58,802 bases of DNA from UBA3103 sp002365855. GTDB lineage: Bacteria; Bacillota; Desulfotomaculia; Desulfotomaculales; Pelotomaculaceae. Shown piece after piece: positions 9,269 through 17,515 of this stretch. The notes under the pieces were generated by a model that worked only from the letters and a program-made list of their open reading frames with translations, did not search any database and had not been told where the DNA came from. Each line of letters starts with the position of its first letter. Position 1 is the stretch's first letter. Location: positions 1 through 58,802 of the forward strand of contig DAOURR010000005.1 of the NCBI GenBank assembly GCA_030627625.1, read 5' to 3'. A program made the position numbers and the translations under genes.

Positions 9269-11374
9269 TTGAGAAATACCGGAAGTTTTACCAGCCCAAA
9301 GTCCCTGGCCGTTATCGGGGCCTCGAATACACCGGGGAAAATCGGTTATGCCCTGGTAATGAACCTGGTCGAGAGCGGCTATAAAGGGATGATCTATCCG
9401 ATCAACCCGAAGGAGAAGGAAATTTTAGGGATCCCATGTTTTCCCTCCCTGGCTGATGTACCGGAAGATATCGAAACAGCCATTTTTTGCATCCCCGCCA
9501 GGAAAGCTCTGGACACGGCCGTGGAGTGCGGTAAAAAAGGGGTAAAAACTCTCGTTGTCATCACCGCAGGATTTAAAGAAATAGGCCGCGCGGGCGCAGA
9601 GCTGGAAAAAGAATTCATGTCCATCTGCAGGCAGTACGGCATGCGCGTGCTGGGCCCGAACGTCGTCGGATTTATTGACACTCATACCCCGATCAACGCC
9701 ACTTTCTTAAAAGGATTCCCGCCAAAAGGTGAGATCGCCTTTATCTCTCAAAGCGGCGCGATCCTCGCCTCAATCCTGGACTGGAGCATATCGGCCGGGG
9801 GGATTGGCTACAGTAAAATATACAGCCTGGGCAACAAGGCTGACCTGAGTGAGGTTGACTTTATCGCCGAAGCCGTCGACGATCCCAATACCAAGGTAAT
9901 TCTCTGCTACATTGAAGACGTGACGCACGGCCCCGAGTTTTTAAAAGTGGTAGCCGAGGCAACCAGAAAAAAACCGGTCATAATCCTAAAATCAGGCACA
10001 AGCCAGTCCGGGGCACTAGCAGCCTCATCCCATACCGGGGCACTGGCGGGAAGCGATCTTGCTTACAATACCGCCTTTAAGAGGTGCGGCGTCCTGCGGG
10101 TGTCCAGTATGTCCGAGTTGTTTGATCTGGCCATATCTTTTGTTAACCAGCCTGTACCCAGGGGGGACAGGGTAGCCATTGTGACCAATTCCGGCGGGCC
10201 GGGCATTATAGCGACTGACAGGGTTGAAGCGCACGGCCTTCAGATGGCCCGCTTTTCCAAGGAAACGATTGAAGAACTGCGCTCTTACCTGCCCGCCGAA
10301 GCTGGTATCTACAACCCCGTAGACGTTCTGGGAGACGCCAGGGCGGATCGCTTCAAGTTTGCGCTGGGTAAGGTTTTACAGGATGAAAGTGTTGACAGCG
10401 TTGCCGTACTGTTATGTCCAGTGGCGGTTACGGAGCCGCTAGAAACGGCACGGGTGCTCATTGACTATAACCGGGACTTCCCGGATAAAACGATCGTTGC
10501 CGCTTATATGGGCGGGCAGGCGCTGGCTGAGGGAACGAAACTCCTTTCCAACAGCGGTATCCCTTGCTTTCCCATGCCCGAGACAGCGATTGCCGCCATT
10601 GCAGGTATGTCAGAGTACAGGAGACTAATAGAACAGGCAGACACAAAACAAGAAGCGGCTTATTTCAAGCCGGATCAGAAGACCGTTAAAGCAGTTTTCT
10701 ATGACGCACATAGAGACCGCCGGCTGGCCCTTCTCGGCAGCGAGGCTGCCGAGGTCGCTGAAGCGTACGGCATTCATGCCATTCCCATCATATTATCCCA
10801 AAGCCCCGATGAAGCAGCGGCTATAGCGGATGAAATAGGTTACCCTGTTGTCCTTAAAGTAGCTTCACCAAAGATCTTGCACAAAACCGACGTGGGCGGG
10901 GTTGTAATTGATTTAAAAACCCCCGATGATGTAAGGCGCGCGTACGTGGACATCATTGAAAACGTGCACACATATTTACCCAAAGTGATCCCGCATGGCA
11001 TCGAAGTGCAAAAGATGGTGCCAAAGGGTATAGAATTGATCGCAGGCATGACCAGGGATGTCCAGTTTGGGCCGCTGATCGGCTTTGGGCTTGGTGGTAT
11101 TTTCGTAAACCTGATCAAGGATGTTTCTTTCCGGCTGGCACATGGTTTAACCAGCAGCGAAATAGCGGAGATGATTTCTGAAACAAAGGCCTACTCCCTG
11201 ATGAAAGGTTTCCGGGGGGACAAGCCGGTCAACATTGGGGCTGTAAGCGATATTATCTACCGCCTGGCCTCACTCGCTGTTGACTTCCCGGAGATTACAG
11301 AGATCGATATCAACCCGGTATTTGCATATGAACACGGAGCAGCCGCCCTCGATGTTAAAATTACCCTATCGTGA
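9269..11374 (+). CDS. ADP-forming acyl-CoA (acetate-CoA) synthetase, fused alpha-beta
   Basis: Converts acyl-CoA + ADP + Pi to acid + CoA + ATP, an energy-conserving step of fermentation. The N-terminal alpha part has the CoA-binding Rossmann domain (FTSPKSLAVIGAS...GKIGY) and two succinyl-CoA-ligase-like domains with the phospho-His loop ASSHTGALAGSD. The C-terminal beta part (from about 480) is an ATP-grasp domain with VLKVASPKILHKTDVGGV, QKMVPKGIELI and FGLGGIFVNLIKDV. The TTG at 9269 is chosen over ATG 9245 because AAGGGGTG sits eight bases before the TTG. The 3' neighbour follows after 10 bases, so the two are co-transcribed. The substrate may be acetate, propionate or an aryl/branched acid; sequence alone does not decide. 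Confidence 0.92.
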   Translation: MRNTGSFTSPKSLAVIGASNTPGKIGYALVMNLVESGYKGMIYPINPKEKEILGIPCFPSLADVPEDIETAIFCIPARKALDTAVECGKKGVKTLVVITAGFKEIGRAGAELEKEFMSICRQYGMRVLGPNVVGFIDTHTPINATFLKGFPPKGEIAFISQSGAILASILDWSISAGGIGYSKIYSLGNKADLSEVDFIAEAVDDPNTKVILCYIEDVTHGPEFLKVVAEATRKKPVIILKSGTSQSGALAASSHTGALAGSDLAYNTAFKRCGVLRVSSMSELFDLAISFVNQPVPRGDRVAIVTNSGGPGIIATDRVEAHGLQMARFSKETIEELRSYLPAEAGIYNPVDVLGDARADRFKFALGKVLQDESVDSVAVLLCPVAVTEPLETARVLIDYNRDFPDKTIVAAYMGGQALAEGTKLLSNSGIPCFPMPETAIAAIAGMSEYRRLIEQADTKQEAAYFKPDQKTVKAVFYDAHRDRRLALLGSEAAEVAEAYGIHAIPIILSQSPDEAAAIADEIGYPVVLKVASPKILHKTDVGGVVIDLKTPDDVRRAYVDIIENVHTYLPKVIPHGIEVQKMVPKGIELIAGMTRDVQFGPLIGFGLGGIFVNLIKDVSFRLAHGLTSSEIAEMISETKAYSLMKGFRGDKPVNIGAVSDIIYRLASLAVDFPEITEIDINPVFAYEHGAAALDVKITLS

Positions 11375-11384
11375 GGTGTATGAA

Positions 11385-12440
11385 ATGAAAAATCTGTATA
11401 TCACTGGTGTCGCGGGAAGCGGCAAGACTGCCATCGCCCTTGGAATGGCGTTAAAACTAAAAAAAGAAGGGGTCAACGTCACTTATTTTAAACCTGTGGG
11501 AAGCCGCCCAAAGCTATTTGGCGGCGAAGATGACGCCCTGCTGATGCAGGAGATATTGAATATGGGAACAGACGTATGTAAAATAGCGCCCTTTACGGCA
11601 GGGACTTCATACCTTTCAGGTTTAAATAACCCTGAAGTAGCCATGGCCTGCATCAAAGAAGCGTACCAGGAAATATCCCGGGAAGCAGAATTAATAATTA
11701 TCGACGGGGCGACCTTTCCCTACGTCGGAGCGGCCTACGGGCTCGACGTGGCCAGCCTGGCCCCCGTATTCAACGCTTCCATTTTAAATATTATCAAGCT
11801 CGATAACGACCTGAGCGTTGACCAGGCCATATTTTTTAACAGCGATTTCACATGCAGGGGGCTATCTGTCATCGGCCACATCTTCAATAATGTGCCGAGG
11901 CAGCTCTTCGCTAAAACAGAAGGCATATTCAAGCCGATTTTAGAAAAAAAAGGCTGTACAACTTTGGGCATTATCCCTATACGGCCTGAAATAGCGTCAC
12001 CGACCGTCTCGGAATTCTACGAAGCGCTGGGCGGTGAGCTGCTGGCCGGCGAAGATAATTTAGATCGCCTGGTGGAAGAGATTATCGTTGGCGCCATGAC
12101 TATGGAAAGCGCTCTGAAATATATGCGCCGCTCGGGGAACAAAGCGGTGATCATGGGCGGTGACCGCGCAGATATGGCCCTGGCCTCTCTTGAAACAAGC
12201 ACGTCCGCATTGATTCTGACCGGCGGGCTGTACCCGGATGTAAAGGTCATTTCGCGCGCGGCGGAAAAGGGCGTCCCCTTGATCCTGGTGCACAGCGACA
12301 CATACACAACCATTGAGAAGTTATCAGAGATTTCCAGACGAATTAAACCCGGGGACACCATAGGCATTAACACGGCGTTGGAAAATATCGAACAGCACTG
12401 TGATTGGCAATCAATCATGAGCTCCCTGAGAGAAGAGTAA
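11385..12440 (+). CDS. BioD-like P-loop + DRTGG domain protein (phosphotransacetylase N-terminal type)
   Basis: 352 residues from the ATG at 11385, which follows GAGGTG. The N-terminal dethiobiotin-synthetase-like P-loop domain has GVAGSGKT (Walker A) and FKPVGSRP; the C-terminal DRTGG-like domain (about 210-325) includes the AVIMGGDRADMALAS segment and the LILTGG turn. This is the COG0857 architecture that precedes phosphotransacetylase in long-form Pta proteins, but here it stands alone without the catalytic PTA domain. It forms an operon with the ADP-forming acyl-CoA synthetase, an arrangement known in archaea and clostridia, and probably regulates acetyl-CoA/acetate metabolism. Exact function is inference. 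Confidence 0.85.
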   Translation: MKNLYITGVAGSGKTAIALGMALKLKKEGVNVTYFKPVGSRPKLFGGEDDALLMQEILNMGTDVCKIAPFTAGTSYLSGLNNPEVAMACIKEAYQEISREAELIIIDGATFPYVGAAYGLDVASLAPVFNASILNIIKLDNDLSVDQAIFFNSDFTCRGLSVIGHIFNNVPRQLFAKTEGIFKPILEKKGCTTLGIIPIRPEIASPTVSEFYEALGGELLAGEDNLDRLVEEIIVGAMTMESALKYMRRSGNKAVIMGGDRADMALASLETSTSALILTGGLYPDVKVISRAAEKGVPLILVHSDTYTTIEKLSEISRRIKPGDTIGINTALENIEQHCDWQSIMSSLREE

Positions 12441-12457
12441 AAAACCGCGTTTATAAA

Positions 12458-12491
12458 GGATCTGCCGGGAAATTGCGGCAGGTCCTTTTTT
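12458..12491 (+). terminator. intrinsic terminator of the acyl-CoA synthetase operon
   Basis: GGATCTGCCG pairs with CGGCAGGTCC (one G-T pair) around a 7-base loop and is followed directly by six T residues (12486-12491). Confidence 0.9.
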
Positions 12492-12601
12492 GTTTGATTA
12501 ATCTAATAAATTAAGAAAATAATAATATATTGAAAATAAAAAAATAATTTCTCTGTCATATTATGTATTTCAAACAATAATTAATAAAGGGGTGTTTTGA
12601 C

Positions 12602-13030
12602 TTGGGCAAAAGGGTATTGATCCTTAACAACAGGACCTTGATGCGGGCATTAATTGTAAAAACATTTAACAATAATGGGTATACTGTTGTAGCCGAAGCC
12701 AGAAACGTGCTGGAAGCTGTTACAGCCTATAAGCGGCTCAAGCCCGACCTGGTGATAATTGATGCGGAAATGACATACTCATACAGAATTAACGCAATTA
12801 AATTAATTTACTCCATAAATGCCGGGGCTGAAATTGCGCTGTTAAGCATTTTAGGCCCCAAGGTTTTTATAGTGAACCCCATTTATCATGTCTCTAATAA
12901 CTTTATGATTGACCGGCTGCCAAAAAACCATCCCCTGCTGATTATAGAAAAGGAATTCTCGAAGAGCCTTTCGAATTATCTTGACTCCATAAACTATGCA
13001 GCCCTCAGTGTACCTTCCCAGGCCGGATAA
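12602..13030 (+). CDS. degenerate CheY-like receiver protein
   Basis: A stand-alone receiver-like protein of 142 residues. The beta1 strand RVLILNN replaces the usual acidic pair by Asn9-Asn10, the putative phospho-acceptor is Asp54 in LVIIDAEMTYS, and the conserved Lys near the end is missing: the last strand is followed by FMIDRLPKNHPLL. The start is a TTG at 12602 with AGGGGTG about 9 bases upstream. Loss of the Mg2+ pair implies it cannot be phosphorylated in the classical way; it may act as a pseudo-receiver or bind another ligand. There is no kinase or output gene beside it. It is bounded by good terminators on both sides. Confidence 0.7.
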   Translation: MGKRVLILNNRTLMRALIVKTFNNNGYTVVAEARNVLEAVTAYKRLKPDLVIIDAEMTYSYRINAIKLIYSINAGAEIALLSILGPKVFIVNPIYHVSNNFMIDRLPKNHPLLIIEKEFSKSLSNYLDSINYAALSVPSQAG

Positions 13031-13045
13031 TTGACAACAAGTGGT

Positions 13046-13118
13046 ACAGGGAAACGGTTCTCTTGTCTCACTCTATTGAAACGGGGGGACTTGAGACAGT
13101 CTGAGGGTTCTCTTGTAC
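13046..13118. repeat. dispersed repeat, left copy (ACGGTTCTCTTGT core)
   Basis: Two imperfect copies of GGTTCTCTTGT (13056-13066 and 13106-13116) with neighbouring GAGACA/TGTCTC fragments. This is the reverse complement of the AAGAGAACCGT core found at 14158-14206 and 31815-31840, so inverted copies flank the gene at 13491-14138. Confidence 0.6.
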
Positions 13119-13490
13119 TATTAACAAACAAGGTTGTCACAAATCTTATGAAATGTTAGATTTTTGCCTGCCGGCCCTGCCTGGCAGGTTTTTTTTCTTA
13201 AGGAAATCCTTTTTGAAAACTGTGGATAAGTGACCTTTGGCTTACGTTAGCGGCGATTTTGAGGCCTTATGCTTTCTTCAACCTCAAGTCTCAAGCAGTT
13301 TGTCGACAGTCTGAGTCGCCTGAAGGGCGAATGTGTTCTTTTCTAAAAAAGATGAAAAATATTTTTTCTTTTGGAAAAGATAATGATTAATATAAGACTA
13401 TTGCCAAGCGGGTTCAACACTATGGAGACTTTCTATAATAATACAACCTGTAATAAACAGGTATTGGATATTTAACGAGGGGGCTTTTAA
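13119..13490. other. non-coding stretch with terminator
   Basis: No gene seen. Contains the terminator at 13167-13196, a small CGCC-TGAA-GGGCG hairpin near 13318, and an AT-rich upstream region for the next gene, which has a GAGGGGGC ribosome binding site. No riboswitch recognised. Confidence 0.4.
13167..13196 (+). terminator. intrinsic terminator after the receiver-like gene
   Basis: CCTGCC (13167-13172) pairs with GGCAGG (13183-13188), followed by eight T residues. Confidence 0.8.
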
Positions 13491-14138
13491 ATGGCCGAAC
13501 AGAACACCATTACCGATGTATTTGAGAAAGATATCGATTGGTCAAGTACGATCGGGGTAACCATGCCCGTTTCTGACGTGGAAGTATACCAGAGAGTGGA
13601 AAATATCGAAACAACACTTTTAGAAAATGGAGCCTTAAGAATCGAGGCCTTATTAAAACTCTTCGCATTGATTTCAAGCGACCTGGAAGATAAACATGTC
13701 TTTAATCCTGAAAAAGTGTTTTCTAAAAACCTGGAGATAAGTACTTTTGTCAACCTTCACCCGGAAATAAGCCGGGAGGACATTCTGTCCATAGACCACC
13801 AGGTTATCATCAAAAACTATGTAACACGGCCTGATAAAATCCTGATTAACGGTACCCTCAAGTTGAAAATAAGCTTCATGGTTCACCTGGTCCTGGATGG
13901 GACAGTCACGGATTTTTTAAGCAAAGCCCCGATTAACAAAGCCACAGTCAACGTTAGAGACTTAGAGAGTAAAAAGATTATTAACTCAGCGACAACTGAT
14001 AACAACGGCAGGTACTATTTTAATAATCTGCCACCGGGGGTTTACCTGGTGGTGGCAATTACGGACAACCACAAGCCGGAGGATAAGGTCAGCGTGATTA
14101 AAGCCCGGGACACAGTTAATTTTGTCCTCCACAAATGA
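13491..14138 (+). CDS. protein with C-terminal carboxypeptidase-regulatory-like (Cna-B-type) domain
   Basis: 215 residues, no signal peptide or membrane segment. Residues 1-125 form an alpha/beta region I do not recognise with confidence; the segment KILINGTLKLKISF is reminiscent of SPOCS/DUF3794 strands of spore proteins. Residues 130-215 are a regulatory-like beta-sandwich: LDGTVTDFLSKAPINKATVNVRD, a TTDNNGRYYFNNLPPGVYLVVA core and a final strand. The ATG at 13491 follows GAGGGGGC. A spore-coat or structural role is possible but is inference. The gene is isolated between inverted copies of a dispersed repeat, which suggests mobility or a rearranged neighbourhood. Confidence 0.65.
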   Translation: MAEQNTITDVFEKDIDWSSTIGVTMPVSDVEVYQRVENIETTLLENGALRIEALLKLFALISSDLEDKHVFNPEKVFSKNLEISTFVNLHPEISREDILSIDHQVIIKNYVTRPDKILINGTLKLKISFMVHLVLDGTVTDFLSKAPINKATVNVRDLESKKIINSATTDNNGRYYFNNLPPGVYLVVAITDNHKPEDKVSVIKARDTVNFVLHK

Positions 14139-14157
14139 AACAAGGGATGAAGTGAGA

Positions 14158-14206
14158 CGAGAGAACCGTCCCCTTGTCTCACAAGAGAACCGTCCCCTTG
14201 TCTCAA
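14158..14206. repeat. dispersed repeat, two tandem copies (AAGAGAACCGTCCCCTTGT core)
   Basis: GAGAACCGTCCCCTTGTCTC occurs twice, at 14161-14180 and 14186-14205, between the convergent ends of the preceding gene and amrS. Each unit has GAGACxAGAG/CTTGTCTC termini and so can form a hairpin; it may serve as a terminator for either gene. Confidence 0.8.
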
Positions 14207-14209
14207 ATC

Positions 14210-15214
14210 TTAGATATCCCCGACGATCCTGATTTTAGCGCCGCAGCTTTTGCAGTTTTTCCCCTTCAGTCCTACCGCCCTGGCTCGGTAACCCATCCTG
14301 CTGATTACCTCTTCGCCGCAATTTGGGCAGTAAGTATCGCTGCCGTTCAGCTGCTGGGCATTTCCGATATACACATAGGATAGTTTCTCCCGGGCGATCT
14401 CTCTTGCCCGCGCCAGTGTCTCCAGCGGGGTCGCCGGCAAATCCATTTTATGCATTGGAAAATAGCGCGAGAAATGCAGCGGGATATCCCGATCCAGGGA
14501 TGCAATCCAGTCCACCAGCCGGCTTATCTCCTCCGGCGAGTCGTTTAAGCCGGTCACCAGGAGAGTTGTGAGTTCCACATGGCATTCCCGGCAGGCGATT
14601 TCGACCGTACGCAGCACCGGCGCCAGCCTTCCCTTGCAGTTGTCGTGGTAATACTCCTCAGTAAAACCCTTGACGTCGATATTCATAGCGTCAATGCGGG
14701 GAAGCATTTCCCGCAGGGGAGCCTCGTTGACAAACCCGTTGGTTACCAGGACGTTGTTAAGCCCTGCTTTCTTGACCAGGCGGGCTGTATCCAAAACAAA
14801 CTCATACCACATAAAGGGCTCGTTATAGGTGTAGGCTATGCCAATATTGGGATAGCCGCGCTCACACTGCTGAACTGCCATTTCAACCATGCTCTCCGGG
14901 GTAATATCTTTGGTGGGGGATTCATCCAGGGCAATCTGCCAGTTCTGACAGAAACCACAGCTGAGATTGCAGCCCAGGGTCCCGAAGGAAAGAATATCCG
15001 AGCCGGGATAAAAATGATACAGCGGCTTCTTCTCAATCGGATCCAGTCCGCAGGAGGATACTTTTCCGTAATTTGCCGCGTACAGGGTTCCCGCGCGGTT
15101 TTGTCTGAAGCGGCAGATGCCCGCTTTCCCCTCCCTAATCTCGCAAAAATGCGGACAAAGAGCACAGGCAACCGCATTTTTCTCCTTCTTTTCATAATAC
15201 AGGGCTTCACGCAC
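14210..15214 (-). CDS. amrS: AmmeMemoRadiSam system radical SAM enzyme
   Basis: Radical SAM protein of about 334 residues. An N-terminal Cys-rich element (ACALCPHFCEIREGKAGICRFR) is followed by the [4Fe-4S] motif CNLSCGFC, a SAM-domain barrel (AYTYNEPFMWYEF, VLVTNGF, MNIDVKGF) and a C-terminal rubredoxin-like zinc element with two CxxC pairs (YCPNCG...CKSCG). It resembles PflA but has the extra C-terminal Cys domain of the AmmeMemoRadiSam family. GTG 15214 is preferred because GTG 15223 lies inside the GAGGTG ribosome binding site. It is 41 bases downstream of the Memo-AMMECR1 fusion gene and so co-transcribed. The reaction is not assigned by family knowledge I can rely on. Confidence 0.93.
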   Translation of the reverse strand: MREALYYEKKEKNAVACALCPHFCEIREGKAGICRFRQNRAGTLYAANYGKVSSCGLDPIEKKPLYHFYPGSDILSFGTLGCNLSCGFCQNWQIALDESPTKDITPESMVEMAVQQCERGYPNIGIAYTYNEPFMWYEFVLDTARLVKKAGLNNVLVTNGFVNEAPLREMLPRIDAMNIDVKGFTEEYYHDNCKGRLAPVLRTVEIACRECHVELTTLLVTGLNDSPEEISRLVDWIASLDRDIPLHFSRYFPMHKMDLPATPLETLARAREIAREKLSYVYIGNAQQLNGSDTYCPNCGEEVISRMGYRARAVGLKGKNCKSCGAKIRIVGDI

Positions 15215-15255
15215 AGCAATCACCTCAAAAAAACATATTGACAGGATTCTAATTG

Positions 15256-16656
15256 TTACTTATATCTCACCACTTCAAACCGCTCCAGCTTTACCGGCTC
15301 ACCCTCGCTAATTCCGGCCTTCCGCCTGGCAATGGCAACCTGTTCTCCGGGAGTGTCGATACCTTCAAGGTTGGGCAGCAGCAAGCCGCTCCTCCTGCCG
15401 GAGCGAACAACCACCCCGTACTTTTTGGGATCAAGCTCATGCAGGCCGCTGATTGGCTGAGGCGGCAAAAGCACATCCACAGAATACTCCAGGTCGTTCA
15501 GCTCATCCTCCCGGACAGGCTGGAAGCGGGGATCGTGGACTCCCGCGCTGATCGCATTCTCAATTACTTCTTCCACTATGTTAGATCTTACCGGTTTGAT
15601 GGTCCCGATACAGCCTCTCAAATTCCCGTGTTTTTTTATGGAGACAAAGACACCTGCGCGCTCCCTGTATTCATCCGGAATTTGAGTGACGGCAGTTCGA
15701 GGCAGGCCGCTAATATAATTTTCCAGGGTCTCCCTGGCTACTTTTACCAGCAAACTTTCGTCCGCCCGCCGCTGCGCAGCCTTTTCTGCCTGCTTCTTTT
15801 GAATTTTTTGAAGCAGGGAACCATTTGGGTTTCGATCCCCGGGCTGGTAGGAAGCTACCAGGTAGCCTACTCCGAAAGGTCCCTCGTAAGATAAGACCTC
15901 CGCGCTGACATCGTATCCATCGAGCGCACCCAGCATCATTACAATAGAGCGGTAGCCGCATTCCCCAGCCTGGCGGACCAGGGACGGGTCCATCCCCAGC
16001 ACGCCACCTATGTCCGGACCAGCCAGAAGACGGGCTATCTCCCGGTCAAATTCCTGTCCCTTAGGCAAGTAGCCGCCGGGCGCGTCACGGGTCAGGCCAT
16101 GAGAGAGGTCTGCGCTGGCCAGCAGGGCCACCTTGTGCTGCAGGGCATCAGCCGCGTTCCGGACGGCAAGACCGAACAGGAACAGCTTTTCAACCGGCGC
16201 TACCGTCATGGACACATGCACCAGAGGCAGTTCGGCTCCTGACTTGCGGAGGAAATAAAGAGGAACTGTGACCCCGTGGTCAAGACTGAGGTCCAGGCCA
16301 TACTGCTTTTCAGCCTCCTGGTCCAGCTCTACGGCCGCCAGGCCCAGTGCAGTACCCTGTCTCAAAACCTCGCGCGCGAGAATACGGTTGTTTTCAAGTT
16401 TAAACTTTACTTGCCCGGCTCTAAAATTCCCCAGGTCCCCACTTAAAACTGGTGTCATGTTTAACCCGACCACATCCTGAAAAACCGGCGCGTGTGGCGA
16501 AATAATGACTATAGTTTCTGCTCCGCTCTCCCTCACCCGCTTACCCAGTTCGAGAAGGGCTTTTTGGGTGGAAACAACCCTTAATGCCTCGGACCCGCCA
16601 ACCTCAGGCACCACGATGGGGGGATGCGGGCATATTCCGCAAAAAACCACACTCAA
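15256..16656 (-). CDS. AmmeMemoRadiSam system fused Memo-like (B) and AMMECR1 (A) protein
   Basis: A 466-residue fusion. Residues 1-270 are a LigB/Memo-like extradiol dioxygenase fold with candidate metal-binding residues in CGICPHPPIVVPEVG, ISPHAPVF, SLDHGVTVPL and SADLSHG. After a charged, Ala/Lys-rich linker (about 283-300), residues 300-466 form an AMMECR1 domain with the diagnostic RGCIGTI and ISAGVHDPRFQPV stretches. The start is TTG 16656 behind GGGGGCGG. In many prokaryotes the two domains and the radical SAM enzyme are separate or fused neighbours, as here, implying one pathway; human AMMECR1 and MEMO1 are homologues. The product of the pathway is unknown to me. Confidence 0.92.
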   Translation of the reverse strand: MSVVFCGICPHPPIVVPEVGGSEALRVVSTQKALLELGKRVRESGAETIVIISPHAPVFQDVVGLNMTPVLSGDLGNFRAGQVKFKLENNRILAREVLRQGTALGLAAVELDQEAEKQYGLDLSLDHGVTVPLYFLRKSGAELPLVHVSMTVAPVEKLFLFGLAVRNAADALQHKVALLASADLSHGLTRDAPGGYLPKGQEFDREIARLLAGPDIGGVLGMDPSLVRQAGECGYRSIVMMLGALDGYDVSAEVLSYEGPFGVGYLVASYQPGDRNPNGSLLQKIQKKQAEKAAQRRADESLLVKVARETLENYISGLPRTAVTQIPDEYRERAGVFVSIKKHGNLRGCIGTIKPVRSNIVEEVIENAISAGVHDPRFQPVREDELNDLEYSVDVLLPPQPISGLHELDPKKYGVVVRSGRRSGLLLPNLEGIDTPGEQVAIARRKAGISEGEPVKLERFEVVRYK

Positions 16657-16720
16657 GCTAACCGCCCCCTTCTTTAATGTCTTTATTTAATTACTTTTAT
16701 TTTACCCTGCGCTGCAAGCA

Positions 16721-17416
16721 TCATGTAAACAGACCGAAATACAGGAAGTAGCCTCCCAACCCCACCAGGAATTCCCCGCAGGCAACCAGAGTCCCCCTGT
16801 ATATTCCATCGCTGAGAAACTTCCTGCCACCTGCCACCGCGGCCGAGATCAGGCTATACCAGGTAAGATCGGCCAGTATATGACCGCTGAAAAATGAGGT
16901 CAGACCCAAATAGCCGCTCTGCAGTGAAAGCGTGATGTAGCCAAGTCCGATTGTTGCCCACCACAGCGTCCAGAAAGGGTTGGATATACTGGTTAAAATG
17001 CCGGCTAAAACCGGGTTCAGCCGCGCCTCCCTGCCAGTAACCTCAGGGTCATCCGCCCTGGCGTCAGCTCCTCCCTGCACGGCGCACGCCACACCGGCAG
17101 AGCGCCCCATAGCCAGTGAAACCTTTCCAGTGATTGCATCTCTGGCCATTCCGGTACCCATGTAAAGCAAAAAAGCGCCCCCCAGTATAGCTATCGCGTG
17201 GGACACTCCGGCTGTTGTAAGCAGTGTTGAAAGTCCCCCTACCAGGGCAAGGATGAGTGAAAATTCAAGAATTGCATGTCCCAGGACTAATAGCGGGCCG
17301 GCAATGAAACCCCTCCGGGCGCTTTCTCCGATGGTGACGGTCAGTAACGGCCCTGGCATCATAGCTCCAGAAAAACCTACAATAAAAGCTGTTGAAAAGA
17401 TTGCGGCAATCTCCAT
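16721..17416 (-). CDS. LysE/RhtB-family exporter
   Basis: An inner-membrane amino-acid or small-metabolite exporter, 231 residues with about six membrane segments. The N-terminal helix carries the family pattern GFSGAMMPGPLLTVTIGESARRG. The C-terminal half has LTSISNPFWTLWWATIG, corresponding to the conserved NP motif. A hydrophilic loop at about 100-130 with Gly/Ala/Asp-rich sequence is longer than in E. coli RhtB. ATG 17416 follows AAAAGGGG. It sits just upstream of the AmmeMemo operon on the same strand (64-base gap) and may be co-transcribed. Substrate unknown. Confidence 0.88.
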   Translation of the reverse strand: MEIAAIFSTAFIVGFSGAMMPGPLLTVTIGESARRGFIAGPLLVLGHAILEFSLILALVGGLSTLLTTAGVSHAIAILGGAFLLYMGTGMARDAITGKVSLAMGRSAGVACAVQGGADARADDPEVTGREARLNPVLAGILTSISNPFWTLWWATIGLGYITLSLQSGYLGLTSFFSGHILADLTWYSLISAAVAGGRKFLSDGIYRGTLVACGEFLVGLGGYFLYFGLFT

Positions 17417-17515
17417 ATTTTACAACCCCTTTTAACCCTGGTTTAAGAGTTTAAAGTCAAAAAAAACATGATCCGGCCACTTCATAAAAGGCTATGCAGA
17501 ACCGATTTCCATAGT

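Noticed and set aside
14579..15894. Two long plus-strand frames (220 and 213 codons) opposite amrS and the Memo-AMMECR1 gene
   Set aside because: Antisense shadows of strongly conserved coding sequence; no recognisable domains or initiation sites.
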